From: Microtetraspora malaysiensis
GTDB lineage: Bacteria > Actinomycetota > Actinomycetes > Streptosporangiales > Streptosporangiaceae
Length of the DNA stretch: 64,000 nucleotides
Direction: 5' to 3'
NCBI RefSeq assembly: GCF_001528665.1
Contig: NZ_BBYJ01000037.1
Coordinates: 1 to 64,000 of the forward strand
A program made the position numbers and the translations under genes. The notes beneath the pieces are model-generated. The model was not told where the DNA came from and ran no database searches. It saw only the letters and a program-made list of their open reading frames with translations. Positions 51,311 to 59,737 of the stretch are shown in pieces (position 1 is the first letter of the stretch; each line of letters starts with the position of its first letter).

Positions 51311-51920
51311 CCCCAGCGCCCGGCCCGAGAAGATCATCTGTGTCGGGCACAACTACCGCAACCACATCAAGGAGATGGGTCGCGAGCTGCCCGCATACCC
51401 GACGCTCTTCGCCAAGTACGGCCGCTCGCTGATCGGCGCGTACGACGACGTCGTTCTGCCCCGCCTCCGAGGCTATGGACTGAGAGGCCGAGCTGACCCT
51501 GATCATCGGCGCCGAGGTCAGGAACGCGGACGAGGACGAGGCCAGGGCCGCCATCGCCGCTTACACCGTGCTCAACGACGTGACCGCCAGGGACTGGCAG
51601 TACCGCCCTGCAGCGGCTGCAGGGCAAGACGTTCGAGGCCACCACCCTGATCGGCCCCTGGCCGGTCACCCCGGACGAGGCGCCGGCCACCAGCAGTGAG
51701 ATGAGCTGCGAGGTGGACGGCGAGGTGATGCAGAGCACCGACCTGGCCGACATCCTGTCTCACCCCGGTGGAGCTGGTCTCCTACATCTCGACGATCATC
51801 ACGCTGGCGCCGGGCGCCGGGCGCCGGGCGCCGGGCGCCCGGTACCCGGCGCGGGTGCGTGGGGAGCTGGTGGAGGTCACGTCCTACCTGCTCGGACGCC
51901 CGGGCGCCAGCCAAGGCCCG
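51311..51920 (+). pseudogene. Fumarylacetoacetate-hydrolase-family pseudogene
   Basis: Pieces in successive frames read [40 protein letters not shown], then [56 protein letters not shown] and DLADILSHP. These match FAH-family hydrolases (SxNYxxH, NDVTxRDxQ, GKxFDTxxPxGPxxV) in the correct order, but with several frame breaks and a missing metal-site segment. It probably once acted on a ring-cleavage product of the aromatic pathway encoded next door. Confidence 0.75.
51806..51840. repeat. Five tandem 7-bp units in the FAH pseudogene
   Basis: GGCGCCG is repeated four times plus a final GGCGCCC. Seven is not a multiple of three, so expansion of this tract alone would shift the reading frame. 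It is a likely cause or consequence of the decay. Confidence 0.7.
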
Positions 51921-51923
51921 CCG

Positions 51924-52550
51924 CTACCGGCCTGGCTCTGCCGCCGCGCGCCGACCCTCGGCGCGCGACGCCGAGGCGGGTTCTCCCTGCCACGGCGGCG
52001 CGCCCGGCACGTGCACGCCGATCAGCGACAACGCCCTGGCCACGATGTGGTCCACCACGTCGTCCAGCGATTCGGGCATGGAGTAGAACGCGGGCATCGG
52101 CGGCGCGATGATCGCGCCGATCTCGGTCGCGGTGACCATCGCCCGCAGATGCCCCAGGTGCAGCGGCGTCTCCCGTACGCACAGGACCAGCCGCCGGCGT
52201 TCCTTGAGCGTGACGTCGGCGGCCCGCACCAGCAGGTTCTCCGACACCCCCGAGGCAATGGCGCCCAGGGTCTTGACGCTGCACGGGATCACGATCATCG
52301 CGTCCACCGGGTAGGACCCGGAGGCGATGGAGGCGCCGATGTCGCGAAAGTTGTGCACCACCTCGGCGTCGAACGTGGCCTCCGGCAGTTCGTAGGCCGC
52401 GGTCCGCCGGGCGGAGGGGCTGACGATGAGATGCCGTTCCACCCCGGCCGCGCCGAGCAGTTGCAGCGTCCGTACGGCCAAGGCGGTGCCGGTCGCGCCG
52501 GAGACGCCGACGACGACGCGGCGCGGTGCCCCGGCGATCGGCGTGTTCAC
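51924..52550 (-). CDS. ubiX: UbiX-family flavin prenyltransferase
   Basis: 208 residues. UbiX joins dimethylallyl (mono)phosphate to FMN to make prenylated FMN, the cofactor of UbiD decarboxylases. Motifs: RRVVVGVSGATGTALAVRTL at the N-terminus, HLIVSPSARRTAAYE, MIVIPCSVKTLGAIASGVSE in the middle and RLVLCVRETPLHLGHLRAMV with the conserved Arg-Glu. The GTG start overlaps the permease stop by 4 bp (GTGA); the longer frame upstream is a shadow. The last 30 residues are an Ala/Arg-rich tail beyond the family core. It is the final gene of the five-gene UbiD operon. Confidence 0.9.
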   Translation of the reverse strand: MNTPIAGAPRRVVVGVSGATGTALAVRTLQLLGAAGVERHLIVSPSARRTAAYELPEATFDAEVVHNFRDIGASIASGSYPVDAMIVIPCSVKTLGAIASGVSENLLVRAADVTLKERRRLVLCVRETPLHLGHLRAMVTATEIGAIIAPPMPAFYSMPESLDDVVDHIVARALSLIGVHVPGAPPWQGEPASASRAEGRRAAAEPGR

Positions 52551-53386
52551 CGCGCACCTCCCGCGATCGACCGGTTCCACGGGGCCAGCCAACGCTCGAT
52601 CAGTCCGACCAGACTGGTCAGCGCGACGGCGGCGAGCATCAGCACGACGACCGCGGCGAACATGCGGTCTGGCTGGAAGCTGTGCCCGGCGTCCACGATG
52701 ACCCCGCCGACCCCACCGATCGCGGTGAAGAACTCGGCGATCACGATGCCGACCACGGCCTTGCCGATGCCGATCCGCAACCCCGTCATGATCGACGGGA
52801 TGACGGAGGGGATGACGATCTGGCTCAGGATGCGCGGCTGCGAGGTGCAGAAGGCGGTGCCGACCTCGATGAGAGTGCGGGGCACGTTCTGCACGCCGTT
52901 CCAGGTGTTGATGGAGATCGCGAAGACCGTCATGGTCATCACCATCGCGGCCTTGACCGCGAAGCCCAGCCCGAACCACAACATGAAGACCGGCGTCAGC
53001 GCGATCATCGGCATGGCGTACCCGGCGATGACCAGCCAGCCGATCGCCGCCTCGACCAGCCGGAACCGGCCGATGAGCAGTCCCACCGGCACGCCGACCA
53101 CGATGGCCAGCACGTACCCGACCAGGAAGGGCTGGGCGCTCTCCCACACCGCGGTCGGCAGAGAGCCGTCGCCGACCATGCCGATCAGCGCCGTGAAGAC
53201 GGCGCTGGGCGGCGCGGCCAGGATCGGGTCGACCTGCCGCGCGGCGATCTCCCAGATGATCAGCAGGACGACCACGCCGGCGGTGGTGACCAGCCGGTCG
53301 CGCCCGCCGCGGCGCTGGGACCGGATCTTCCTCGACAGCGTGGTCTCGTCTTCGACGGGTGCCGCCTGGTCTGCCAGAGCGGTCAT
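52547..53386 (-). CDS. ABC transporter permease, SsuC/TauC type
   Basis: 279 residues, six helices. RLVTTAGVVVLLIIWEIAAR begins the first helix. The ATPase-contact loop reads LIEVGTAFCTSQPRILSQIV and IPSVIPSIMTGLRIGIGKAV, the classic BPD/EAA pattern of the nitrate/sulfonate/taurine class. It overlaps both neighbours by 4 bp. With the ATPase and binding protein it forms a complete importer located between the UbiD and UbiX genes, so the substrate is probably an aromatic or heteroaromatic acid. That assignment is from context, not from residues. Confidence 0.88.
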   Translation of the reverse strand: MTALADQAAPVEDETTLSRKIRSQRRGGRDRLVTTAGVVVLLIIWEIAARQVDPILAAPPSAVFTALIGMVGDGSLPTAVWESAQPFLVGYVLAIVVGVPVGLLIGRFRLVEAAIGWLVIAGYAMPMIALTPVFMLWFGLGFAVKAAMVMTMTVFAISINTWNGVQNVPRTLIEVGTAFCTSQPRILSQIVIPSVIPSIMTGLRIGIGKAVVGIVIAEFFTAIGGVGGVIVDAGHSFQPDRMFAAVVVLMLAAVALTSLVGLIERWLAPWNRSIAGGAR

Positions 53387-54183
53387 ACGGACACTCCATC
53401 CTGCTGCTGGATCTCCCGGCCGTGCACGAGTTGCAGCAGCTCGTGGCGGCGTTGGGCGAACTGCGCCGAGCCGCGGCGCTCCTCCAGGGAAGTGGAGGCG
53501 CCGAAGGCGGTGTCGAGCACGCCGTGCACCCGGCCGGGGTCGGGTACGAGGGTGACCACGCGGTCGGCGAGCAGCACGGATTCGTCGATGTCATGGGAGA
53601 CGAAGATGATGGTCTTGCCGGTCCGCTCGTGGATCTCCAGCAGCTCGGCCTGCATCTTCTCCCTGGTCTGCGCGTCGAGCGCGGAGAAGGGCTCGTCCAT
53701 GAGCAGCACGGCGGGGTCGATGGCGAGGGCGCGGGCGATGCCGACGCGCTGGCGCATGCCGCCGGACAGCTCGTGCGGGCGGCGGTGGGCCGCGTCTTTC
53801 AGCCCGACCAGTTCGATCGCCCGCTCGGCGGTCTCGCGCCGCTGCGCCTTGGGCAGTCGGCGGGCTTCCAGGCCGAACTCGACGTTGCCGAGCGCGGTGC
53901 GCCAGGGCAGCAGTTCGGCGTTCTGGAAGACGATGCCGCGGTTGACCCCGGGGCCGTGCACGGGTTCGCCGTCCACGTCGACCGTGCCGGAGGTCGGGTG
54001 TTCCAGACCCATGATGATGCGCAGCAGCGTGGTCTTGCCGCATCCGCTGCGCCCGGTCAGCGCCACGATCTGCGAGCGGCGGACCTGGAACGACACCTCC
54101 CGCAGCGCTTGGACGTCGCGGCCCTTGTCGTCCCGGAAGACCTTCGACACGGCGCGGACGTCCACCGCGAGGTCGCCGCTCAC
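53383..54183 (-). CDS. ABC transporter ATPase, SsuB/TauB type
   Basis: 266 residues. Walker A is GRSGCGKTTLLRIIMGLEHP, the Q-loop IVFQNAELLPWRTALGNVEF, the signature HELSGGMRQRVGIARALAID, Walker B AVLLMDEPFSALDAQTREKM, and the H-loop FVSHDIDESVLLADRV. All match the nitrate/sulfonate/taurine class. It overlaps the binding-protein stop and the permease start by 4 bp each. Confidence 0.9.
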   Translation of the reverse strand: MSGDLAVDVRAVSKVFRDDKGRDVQALREVSFQVRRSQIVALTGRSGCGKTTLLRIIMGLEHPTSGTVDVDGEPVHGPGVNRGIVFQNAELLPWRTALGNVEFGLEARRLPKAQRRETAERAIELVGLKDAAHRRPHELSGGMRQRVGIARALAIDPAVLLMDEPFSALDAQTREKMQAELLEIHERTGKTIIFVSHDIDESVLLADRVVTLVPDPGRVHGVLDTAFGASTSLEERRGSAQFAQRRHELLQLVHGREIQQQDGVSV

Positions 54184-55232
54184 TGGGCGTCCCCGTAGTA
54201 GTGGGAGGCGACCTGTCCGATCTTGGCGACGGCCTTCTGCCGGTAGGTGTCGTCCACCATCGGGTCCACCGGGATCGCACTCTTGGTGATGCCGATCTTG
54301 ACCTGCAGGTCGGCCAGGTATTTGATCTGCTTGACCGGGATCTCGCCGTTCAGCGCCAGGTAGCCGCCGTCGCGGAATTCCTTGTACGTCTCCGCGACCA
54401 TCGGGTCGGTGGCCGCTACCTTCAGCGTCTTGGCGGCCAGCGCCTGGGCCTCGTCGGGGTGGTCGTTGGCGTAGCGGATACCTTCGACCAGACCGGTGAT
54501 GAGACCGGTGACCCCCTGGCCCTTGGCCTGCAGCACGTCGTCTCGGGTGATGAGCGCGTACCTGGGGAAGTCGGGCACCACGTCCTTGGCCCGGCCGAGC
54601 AGTTTGACGCCGTCCTTGGCGGCCTGCGCGGTGTAGTCCAGCGGCGCGGAGGCGACCTGGATCTGCCCGGCGACCACCGCCTTGTACCGGTCGGAGGAGC
54701 CGCCGGAGTTGACCAGCTTCACCGAGGAGGGATCGACGGAGGACTGGAGCATCATCGCCTTGGCCACCACGGCCGGCAGGCCGGTCGGGGTGGAGACGCC
54801 GAGCGTGGTGCCGGCCATGGCGGACAGGGAGGCGACGTCGCTCTTGGCGTAGAGCGCGTAGTTCTGGCCGGGCATGGTGGAGCCGACGAACTTCAGCTTC
54901 GCGCCCTTCTGCACGGCGAGCAGCGCCTCGCTCGGGTTGCCCTGGATCACGTCGACCTGCTTGGCCAGCAGCGCGGGGAACGCCTGCTGAGCGCTCTTCA
55001 GCTGCACGATGTTGACCTTGACGCCGTGCTTGGCGAAGAAGTTCTTCTCCTGGCCCATCAGCAGGTAGCCGGAGTCGGCCCCGGGCTCGTAGATGCCGTA
55101 GGTGATGGTGGCGCCGTCATCGTCGGACGCGCCGGACGCGTCGGCGGAGGTGGTGTCGCTGCCGCACGCGGTGAGGCCGAGGGCCAGGGTGGCGGTCACT
55201 GCGGCGACCGCGGCCGGACGGAGCCTGCTCAT
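54180..55232 (-). CDS. ABC transporter substrate-binding lipoprotein, SsuA/NMT1-like
   Basis: 350 residues. A lipoprotein signal (AAVTATLALGLTACGSD, lipobox Cys near residue 23) precedes the NMT1/SsuA fold: SGYLLMGQEKNFFAKHGVKV, AFPALLAKQVDVIQGNPSEA, TTLGVSTPTGLPAVVAKAMM and VVAGQIQVASAPLDYTAQAA. The protein captures an organic anion outside the membrane. Its gene follows UbiD with a 4-bp overlap, so import and decarboxylation of the same compound are likely to be coordinated. Confidence 0.88.
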   Translation of the reverse strand: MSRLRPAAVAAVTATLALGLTACGSDTTSADASGASDDDGATITYGIYEPGADSGYLLMGQEKNFFAKHGVKVNIVQLKSAQQAFPALLAKQVDVIQGNPSEALLAVQKGAKLKFVGSTMPGQNYALYAKSDVASLSAMAGTTLGVSTPTGLPAVVAKAMMLQSSVDPSSVKLVNSGGSSDRYKAVVAGQIQVASAPLDYTAQAAKDGVKLLGRAKDVVPDFPRYALITRDDVLQAKGQGVTGLITGLVEGIRYANDHPDEAQALAAKTLKVAATDPMVAETYKEFRDGGYLALNGEIPVKQIKYLADLQVKIGITKSAIPVDPMVDDTYRQKAVAKIGQVASHYYGDAQ

Positions 55233-56725
55233 TCTGCTTCCTTTGATACGTGGGGGGATGGGGAGCCGAGCCCGGCCAGAACGTCGGCGAACTTGCGCGC
55301 GACCTCGTCACGCAGTTCCGGACTCGCCTCGGCGACGGGCGGGAAGTCGGCGAACCGGTCGTAAGGGCGGACGGCCATGATGACGGCCCGCGAGTTGTGC
55401 GTCTGCCCGTGCGGGATGCGGGGGTCGAGCGGCCCGCTCCATGCCCGACGGATGATCTCGATGTCGTCCACCGGGTCGCACCGGGTGGACATGGCCCACA
55501 ACACGTCGAAGGTGTTGGTCGGGTCGATGTCCTCGTCCACCACGACCACGAACCGCCCCAGGTAGGAGCCCGACTGGCAGGACGCGGCGAGCAGCCCTGC
55601 CTGCTTGGCATGGCCGTCGTACGCCTGCTTGATCGAGATGACGTTGAAGAGCCGGGCGGCGCCCGCCTCGTGGCACCACACGCCCTGCACGCCGGACAAC
55701 CCGGCCCGCTCCACCTCGTCCCAGATCATCCCGGCCTTCATCACGCACTTGCTGTAGGAGAAGTTCGAGGGGGGCCTGATCGGGGAGGCGACCGTCACGA
55801 TGGGGTCGTTGCGGTGGTAGACCCGGCGGACACGCACCACCGGCTGATCCGAGCGGCCGCCGGCGTAGTAGCCGGTGAACTCACCGAACGGCCCCTCGGG
55901 CGCGACCTCACCCGGGTACATCTCGCCCTCCAGCACCAGCTCCGCCCGTGCCGGCATGGGCAGCCCGTAAAGCTCCGAGGCCACCACCTCGAACGGCTGC
56001 CCGCGGTGGCCGCCCGCGTAGTCGTACTCCGACAGGCCGTAGCGCAGCTCGTTGCCCGAGGCCAGGAAGAGCAGCGGGTCGTGGCCGCAGGAGATCAGGA
56101 CCGGGCAGGGCTCGCCGCGGGAGAAGTACTTCTCCCTGATCTGCCTGCCCTGCTTGCCGGGGGAGATCCACAGCCCCACCCGGTCGGGGCCGTGCACCAT
56201 GCTGCGGTAGGTGCCGATGTTGACCCAGCCGTCGTCCGGGTCGCGCATGATGACCAGGTCGTCGGTGCCGATGTAGCGGCCGCCGTCCCGCTCGTGCAGG
56301 AAGGGCGCGACCAGCGCGGTCACGTCCACCTCGTCGTCGCGCAGGACGTTGTCCAGTACGGGGCCATGGTCCACGGTGACCGGCGGGATGGGCGTGTGGG
56401 TCTTCATCCGGTCCCGGTAGGCGCGCACGACGTCGAGCGGATGGCGGGGGGCCGGCAGGCCGAGGGTGAGCGCCAGCCGCGCGGCGGAGTTGGTGGCGCC
56501 GGAGAAGGCGCGGTGGCCGGGCTTGGCGCCGGCTAGCTCGTCGAACAGGACGGCCGGGCCGCCCTCGCCGCCGCGGTGCGCGATGAGCTCGATCAGGGTG
56601 CCGAGCTCGAGGTGCGGGTCGACGCCGGCGACCCGCATCAGTTGCCCGGAGCGGTCAATACGCTCGATCAGCTCGCGCAGGTCGGCGTGGGGGGCGTCGT
56701 AGTCGTTGTAGCTCACCGGCGCCAC
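55229..56725 (-). CDS. ubiD: UbiD-family prenyl-FMN-dependent decarboxylase
   Basis: 498 residues. UbiD enzymes reversibly decarboxylate aromatic, heteroaromatic or alpha,beta-unsaturated acids. Motifs: DLRELIERIDRSGQLMRV at the start, VDHGPVLDNVLRDDEVDVTA, WVNIGTYRSMVHGPDRVGLW (prenyl-FMN contact region), FFGE-like EGPFGEFTGYYAGGRSDQPV, and VVVVDEDIDPTNTFDVLWAM (catalytic E-x-D-x4-5 region in IDPTN). The start is GTG 56725. The operon is UbiD, binding protein, ATPase, permease, UbiX, each junction overlapping by exactly 4 bp. An operator-like palindrome lies 141 bases upstream. The substrate is not determined. Confidence 0.92.
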   Translation of the reverse strand: MAPVSYNDYDAPHADLRELIERIDRSGQLMRVAGVDPHLELGTLIELIAHRGGEGGPAVLFDELAGAKPGHRAFSGATNSAARLALTLGLPAPRHPLDVVRAYRDRMKTHTPIPPVTVDHGPVLDNVLRDDEVDVTALVAPFLHERDGGRYIGTDDLVIMRDPDDGWVNIGTYRSMVHGPDRVGLWISPGKQGRQIREKYFSRGEPCPVLISCGHDPLLFLASGNELRYGLSEYDYAGGHRGQPFEVVASELYGLPMPARAELVLEGEMYPGEVAPEGPFGEFTGYYAGGRSDQPVVRVRRVYHRNDPIVTVASPIRPPSNFSYSKCVMKAGMIWDEVERAGLSGVQGVWCHEAGAARLFNVISIKQAYDGHAKQAGLLAASCQSGSYLGRFVVVVDEDIDPTNTFDVLWAMSTRCDPVDDIEIIRRAWSGPLDPRIPHGQTHNSRAVIMAVRPYDRFADFPPVAEASPELRDEVARKFADVLAGLGSPSPHVSKEAE

Positions 56726-56865
56726 CCGCGCGTAAGCTCGCGGACTCTATCGTTTTCATGCTGAATCATGACATCTACCCGTTTCGTGGCACAGCGCCCG
56801 GATCTGCTGGTTCGTTGCCAGAAGCTACGGCGGGTTTGCGTAAAAGGGAATCGAACGGTCAGAGA

Positions 56866-56880
56866 TTCTGTATGACGGAA
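56866..56880. promoter_or_regulatory. Candidate IclR operator, UbiD side
   Basis: TTCTGTATGACGGAA lies in the gap between the UbiD start (56725) and the IclR stop (56923). It matches 12 of 15 positions of the perfect palindrome at 57686-57700. The position suits control of the UbiD operon promoter. Confidence 0.5.
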
Positions 56881-56922
56881 CAACTCCGTCGGACAACCCC
56901 GTCGCCGGCTGTGGCCATCGCG

Positions 56923-57681
56923 TCACAGATCCTGGCTGATGGCCTCGGCCGCCGCCCGCAGCAAGGGCAACATCATGTGCAGATTGCCCTGCGTCATGCG
57001 CTGGTGAGGCAGGCTCACCGCGAGCGCCGCCAGCGCCCGCCCCAGATGGTCGCGCACGCACACCGCCACCGCGTCCAGCCCGGCCGCGCTCTCCTCATGG
57101 TTCACCCCGTAGCCAAGGTCGCGCACACTGCGCAACTCCGCCCGCAACGCGTCGGGATCGGTGATGGTGCGGTCGGTGACCCGCGTAAGACCGTCCGGGA
57201 ACAACGCCAGCACCTCCTCGTCAGGCAGCTCCGCGAGCAGGACCTTCCCGCCCGAGGTGCTGTGCGCCGGCAACAACGCCCCGGTACGCGAGGACACCCG
57301 CAGCGGCCGGTCACCCTCCGCCCCGTCGATGAACCGGACGCCGTTGCCCTCTAGCACGAGCAGGTTGACCGTCTCGTGCAACTCGGCTGCCAGCCACTCC
57401 ATGTGCCGCCTGGCCTTACGCCGCACGTCGAGCCCGCCCACCGCGGACAGCCCGATCTCCACCACCACCCGACCCGCGCGGTAGGCCCGGCTGACCCGGT
57501 CCTGGGCGACGAAACCGCGGTGGGCCAGGGTGAGCAGCAGCCGATGGGCCGTCGAACGGGCCACCCCCAGCTCGTCGCTGACGTCGGTGACCCGCACCTC
57601 CCCTCGGTCCCGGATCATGAGGAGGATGAGTAGCGCCTTGTCCACTGATCCGATGGTGTACGGAGGGAGGGTGTCAAACAT
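56923..57681 (-). CDS. IclR-family transcriptional regulator
   Basis: 252 residues. The N-terminal winged helix reads SVDKALLILLMIRDRGEVRV and DVSDELGVARSTAHRLLLTL. The C-terminal effector domain has RRHMEWLAAELHETVNLLVL, LLPAHSTSGGKVLLAELPDE and DLGYGVNHEESAAGLDAVAV, all standard IclR features. ATG 57681 is chosen; the frame continues upstream only as the antisense of the monooxygenase gene. IclR proteins commonly control aromatic degradation with a pathway compound as effector. It lies between the UbiD operon and the monooxygenase gene and has a candidate operator on each side. Confidence 0.9.
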   Translation of the reverse strand: MFDTLPPYTIGSVDKALLILLMIRDRGEVRVTDVSDELGVARSTAHRLLLTLAHRGFVAQDRVSRAYRAGRVVVEIGLSAVGGLDVRRKARRHMEWLAAELHETVNLLVLEGNGVRFIDGAEGDRPLRVSSRTGALLPAHSTSGGKVLLAELPDEEVLALFPDGLTRVTDRTITDPDALRAELRSVRDLGYGVNHEESAAGLDAVAVCVRDHLGRALAALAVSLPHQRMTQGNLHMMLPLLRAAAEAISQDL

Positions 57682-57685
57682 GCTG

Positions 57686-57700
57686 TTCTGTATAGCAGAA
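57686..57700. promoter_or_regulatory. Candidate IclR operator, divergent promoter side
   Basis: TTCTG-TATAG-CAGAA is a perfect 5-5-5 palindrome five bases upstream of the IclR start codon and 129 bases before the monooxygenase start. Such sites are typical of IclR autoregulation. Confidence 0.6.
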
Positions 57701-57828
57701 ATAACACCCCGAATCCGTGCACAATAGACAACACGATGGCACCATGTGCTCGGCGCCCGACCCGGCGCCGACGCCGGCCCCTCATTCCCGCCCGGCCGGC
57801 GCACCCCGCACAGGAGCCAGGAGTCTTC

Positions 57829-59097
57829 ATGCCGCGATGGTCCCCCGATCCCGCGAGCCCTTCCACCGAAATCCTCATCGTCGGCGCCGGCATCGCCGGC
57901 CTGGTGCTCGCGCTCGAACTGCACGACGCCGGAATCGGCTGCCGTGTCTACGAGGCCGTGCCCGAGGTCGGTGCGGTGGGTGTGGGCATCAACCTGCTGC
58001 CGCACGCCACCCGCGTCCTGCACCGGCTCGGCCTCGGCGAGCAACTGGGCCAGGTCGCCGTCGTCACCAGGGAATCGGTCTTCTTCAACCGCTTCGGCCA
58101 GCTCATCTACCGCGAGCCCGCCGGCCGGCACGCCGGATACGACCACCCGCAGTACTCCATCCACCGCGGCGACCTGCAGGCCCTCCTCCTGGCCGCGGTA
58201 CGCGAGCGCCTCGGCCACGACGCGGTCGTGCTCGGCCACCGCTGCGTCCGCGCCGAACAGGACGAACACGGCGTCACCGCCCACTTCACCGGCCCCGGCG
58301 GCGACGACCTGCCCTCCGTACGGGCCCGCGCCCTGGTCGCCTGCGACGGCATCCACTCGGCACTGCGCAAGCAACTCCACCCCGACGAGGGCGAGCCGCG
58401 CTACTCCGGCATCAACATGTGGCGGGGCGTGACCAAGGGCAGGCCGTTCCTGTCCGGGGCCAGCATGGTGCGGGCCGGCTGGATCGACCGTGGCAAACTC
58501 GTCGCCTACCCGATCAGGAACCTGCCGGACGGCGACCAGCTCCTCAACTGGGTCGTCGAGATCCAGACCCCCCGCCACCTGCAACGCGACTGGAACCGGC
58601 GAGGCCACCTGGAAGACTTCATCGGCGCCTTCGAGGACTGGCACTTCGACTGGCTCGACGTGCCGGCGATGATGCGCGGCTCGCAGACCGTCCTGGAGTA
58701 CCCGATGGTCGACCAGGACCCGCTCGACCACTGGAGCGTGGGCCGCATCACCCTGCTCGGCGACGCCGCCCACCCGATGGTGCCGCGCGGCTCCAACGGG
58801 GCCGGCCAGGCGATCCTCGACGCCCGCGCGCTGCGCAATCATCTGAGCACCGCGCCGGACCCGATGAGCGCCCTGCGGGCCTACGAGGCCGAGCGGCTGC
58901 CCGCGACCGCCCAGGTGGTGCTGGCCAACCGCAGCATGCCACCGGACGTGATCATCCATGAGGTGTGGCAGCGGACGGGGGACCGGCCGTTCGACTCCAT
59001 CGACGACGTGATCAAGGTGGAGGAGCTGGCGGAGATCTCGCAGCGGTACAAGGAGATTGCGGGCTTCTCCGCCGAGGCCCTGCGCACCGACCACTGA
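57829..59097 (+). CDS. FAD-dependent aromatic monooxygenase
   Basis: 422 residues of the PHBH/salicylate-hydroxylase class (group A flavoprotein monooxygenase). Motifs: GxGxxG in ILIVGAGIAGLVLALELHDA, the DG motif in ARALVACDGIHSALRKQLHP, and the GD motif in RITLLGDAAHPMVPRGSNGA. ATG 57829 with AGGAGCCAGGAG upstream is chosen over a longer frame starting at 57736 that has no ribosome site. NADH-driven ring hydroxylation or oxidative decarboxylation is expected. It is divergent from IclR and probably acts on the product of, or in parallel with, UbiD. Confidence 0.9.
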   Translation: MPRWSPDPASPSTEILIVGAGIAGLVLALELHDAGIGCRVYEAVPEVGAVGVGINLLPHATRVLHRLGLGEQLGQVAVVTRESVFFNRFGQLIYREPAGRHAGYDHPQYSIHRGDLQALLLAAVRERLGHDAVVLGHRCVRAEQDEHGVTAHFTGPGGDDLPSVRARALVACDGIHSALRKQLHPDEGEPRYSGINMWRGVTKGRPFLSGASMVRAGWIDRGKLVAYPIRNLPDGDQLLNWVVEIQTPRHLQRDWNRRGHLEDFIGAFEDWHFDWLDVPAMMRGSQTVLEYPMVDQDPLDHWSVGRITLLGDAAHPMVPRGSNGAGQAILDARALRNHLSTAPDPMSALRAYEAERLPATAQVVLANRSMPPDVIIHEVWQRTGDRPFDSIDDVIKVEELAEISQRYKEIAGFSAEALRTDH

Positions 59098-59253
59098 CGG
59101 GCGGCGATCCCGCCCTCGGGCTCGCCCTGCCGACCCCGAGAACTCCTGCCGGCGGCGAGGGCGGGCCGGCGGGCGGCCCGACCCGGAGGCGGTCGTCACC
59201 CCCGTCATCTACGTGGACCGTAGGTATGGCCTATGGTCCCGCCCCCACCGGTT

Positions 59254-59322
59254 TTGCCTGGGGGTCAAGGGGTCGCAGGTTCAAATCCTGTCGTCCCGAC
59301 CGCGTTTTCGCAGGTCAGAGCC
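59254..59322 (+). repeat. 69-bp direct repeat, tRNA-Pro(GGG) 3' half, copy B (att-like)
   Basis: The same tRNA 3' half as 36670-36738. Here the anticodon arm reads CTGGGGG-TCAAG, the undamaged form, followed by the variable region, T-arm and acceptor strand CGTCCCGAC. The 5' half is absent: the upstream bases (GTCCCGCCCCCACCGGTT) do not fold with it. It marks the right edge of the putative island. Confidence 0.8.
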
Positions 59323-59352
59323 ACGGAGTCCATGATCGGATTTCGTGGCTCT
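59317..59352 (+). terminator. Hairpin just after att copy B
   Basis: The stem AGAGCCACG pairs with CGTGGCTCT across an 18-base loop, followed by TCCGTTGTG. It occupies the same position relative to the repeat as the hairpin after copy A but has a different sequence. Confidence 0.5.
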
Positions 59353-59737
59353 TCCGTTGTGTCACCCAGGTGTCACCAAGACTCGCCCTGTCGGACAGTG
59401 CCAGCCGGTGACAGATGTCTGGCCGGCGTGTCGCCGCATTCGCCCGTCCTCCAGCCAGAGGAGTGGCCCGTGTTCAAACGAACCTGGAAATCTACGCTGT
59501 AAAGGGCGCGGCCGAACGTCGCTGTCCCACCACTGGAGGCTGGAGGACGCCCGCGTGCCGTGCGTGCCCTTGGCGATAGTTCCTCGGCGGCGTGGGTGGA
59601 CGCGGCCGCATCGCACACCGTGCCGATCGAGGCCTTTCGTAGGGGCGATGAGGACAGGAGGTCGGAGGCTGAGCGCATTGGAGGGTTCGAACAGCAAGAC
59701 CACGGTCTCGAGCTGTCCCCCGATCAAGGGGAGGCCC
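59353..59737. other. 385-bp stretch with no supportable gene
   Basis: No frame shows convincing coding character. GTGTCACCCAGGTGTCACC at 59359-59377 resembles, in inverted form, TGACACCCTGGTGAC near 36816. Both follow an att copy and may be shared element-end sequence. Confidence 0.4.

Larger units (their letters stand above)
36670..59322. mobile_element. Putative tRNA-Pro-inserted genomic island (decayed)
   Basis: About 22.7 kb lies between two direct copies of a tRNA-Pro 3' end. The interior is dense in broken genes, IS remnants and MITE-like elements, and carries an intact UbiD/UbiX catabolic module. Both copies lack the 5' tRNA half, so the intact tRNA should lie outside, probably to the left, with A and B being successive distal att sites. 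No integrase, excisionase or replication gene is visible, so the island looks immobile now. Confidence 0.5.

Noticed and set aside
57682-59208. In-frame extension upstream of the IclR gene
   Set aside because: It is the antisense of the monooxygenase; IclR proteins are about 250 residues and start at 57681.
36670-59322. Active integrative conjugative element
   Set aside because: No integrase, excisionase, FtsK/TraB-type transfer protein or Rep gene is visible; only att-like repeats and decayed cargo remain.
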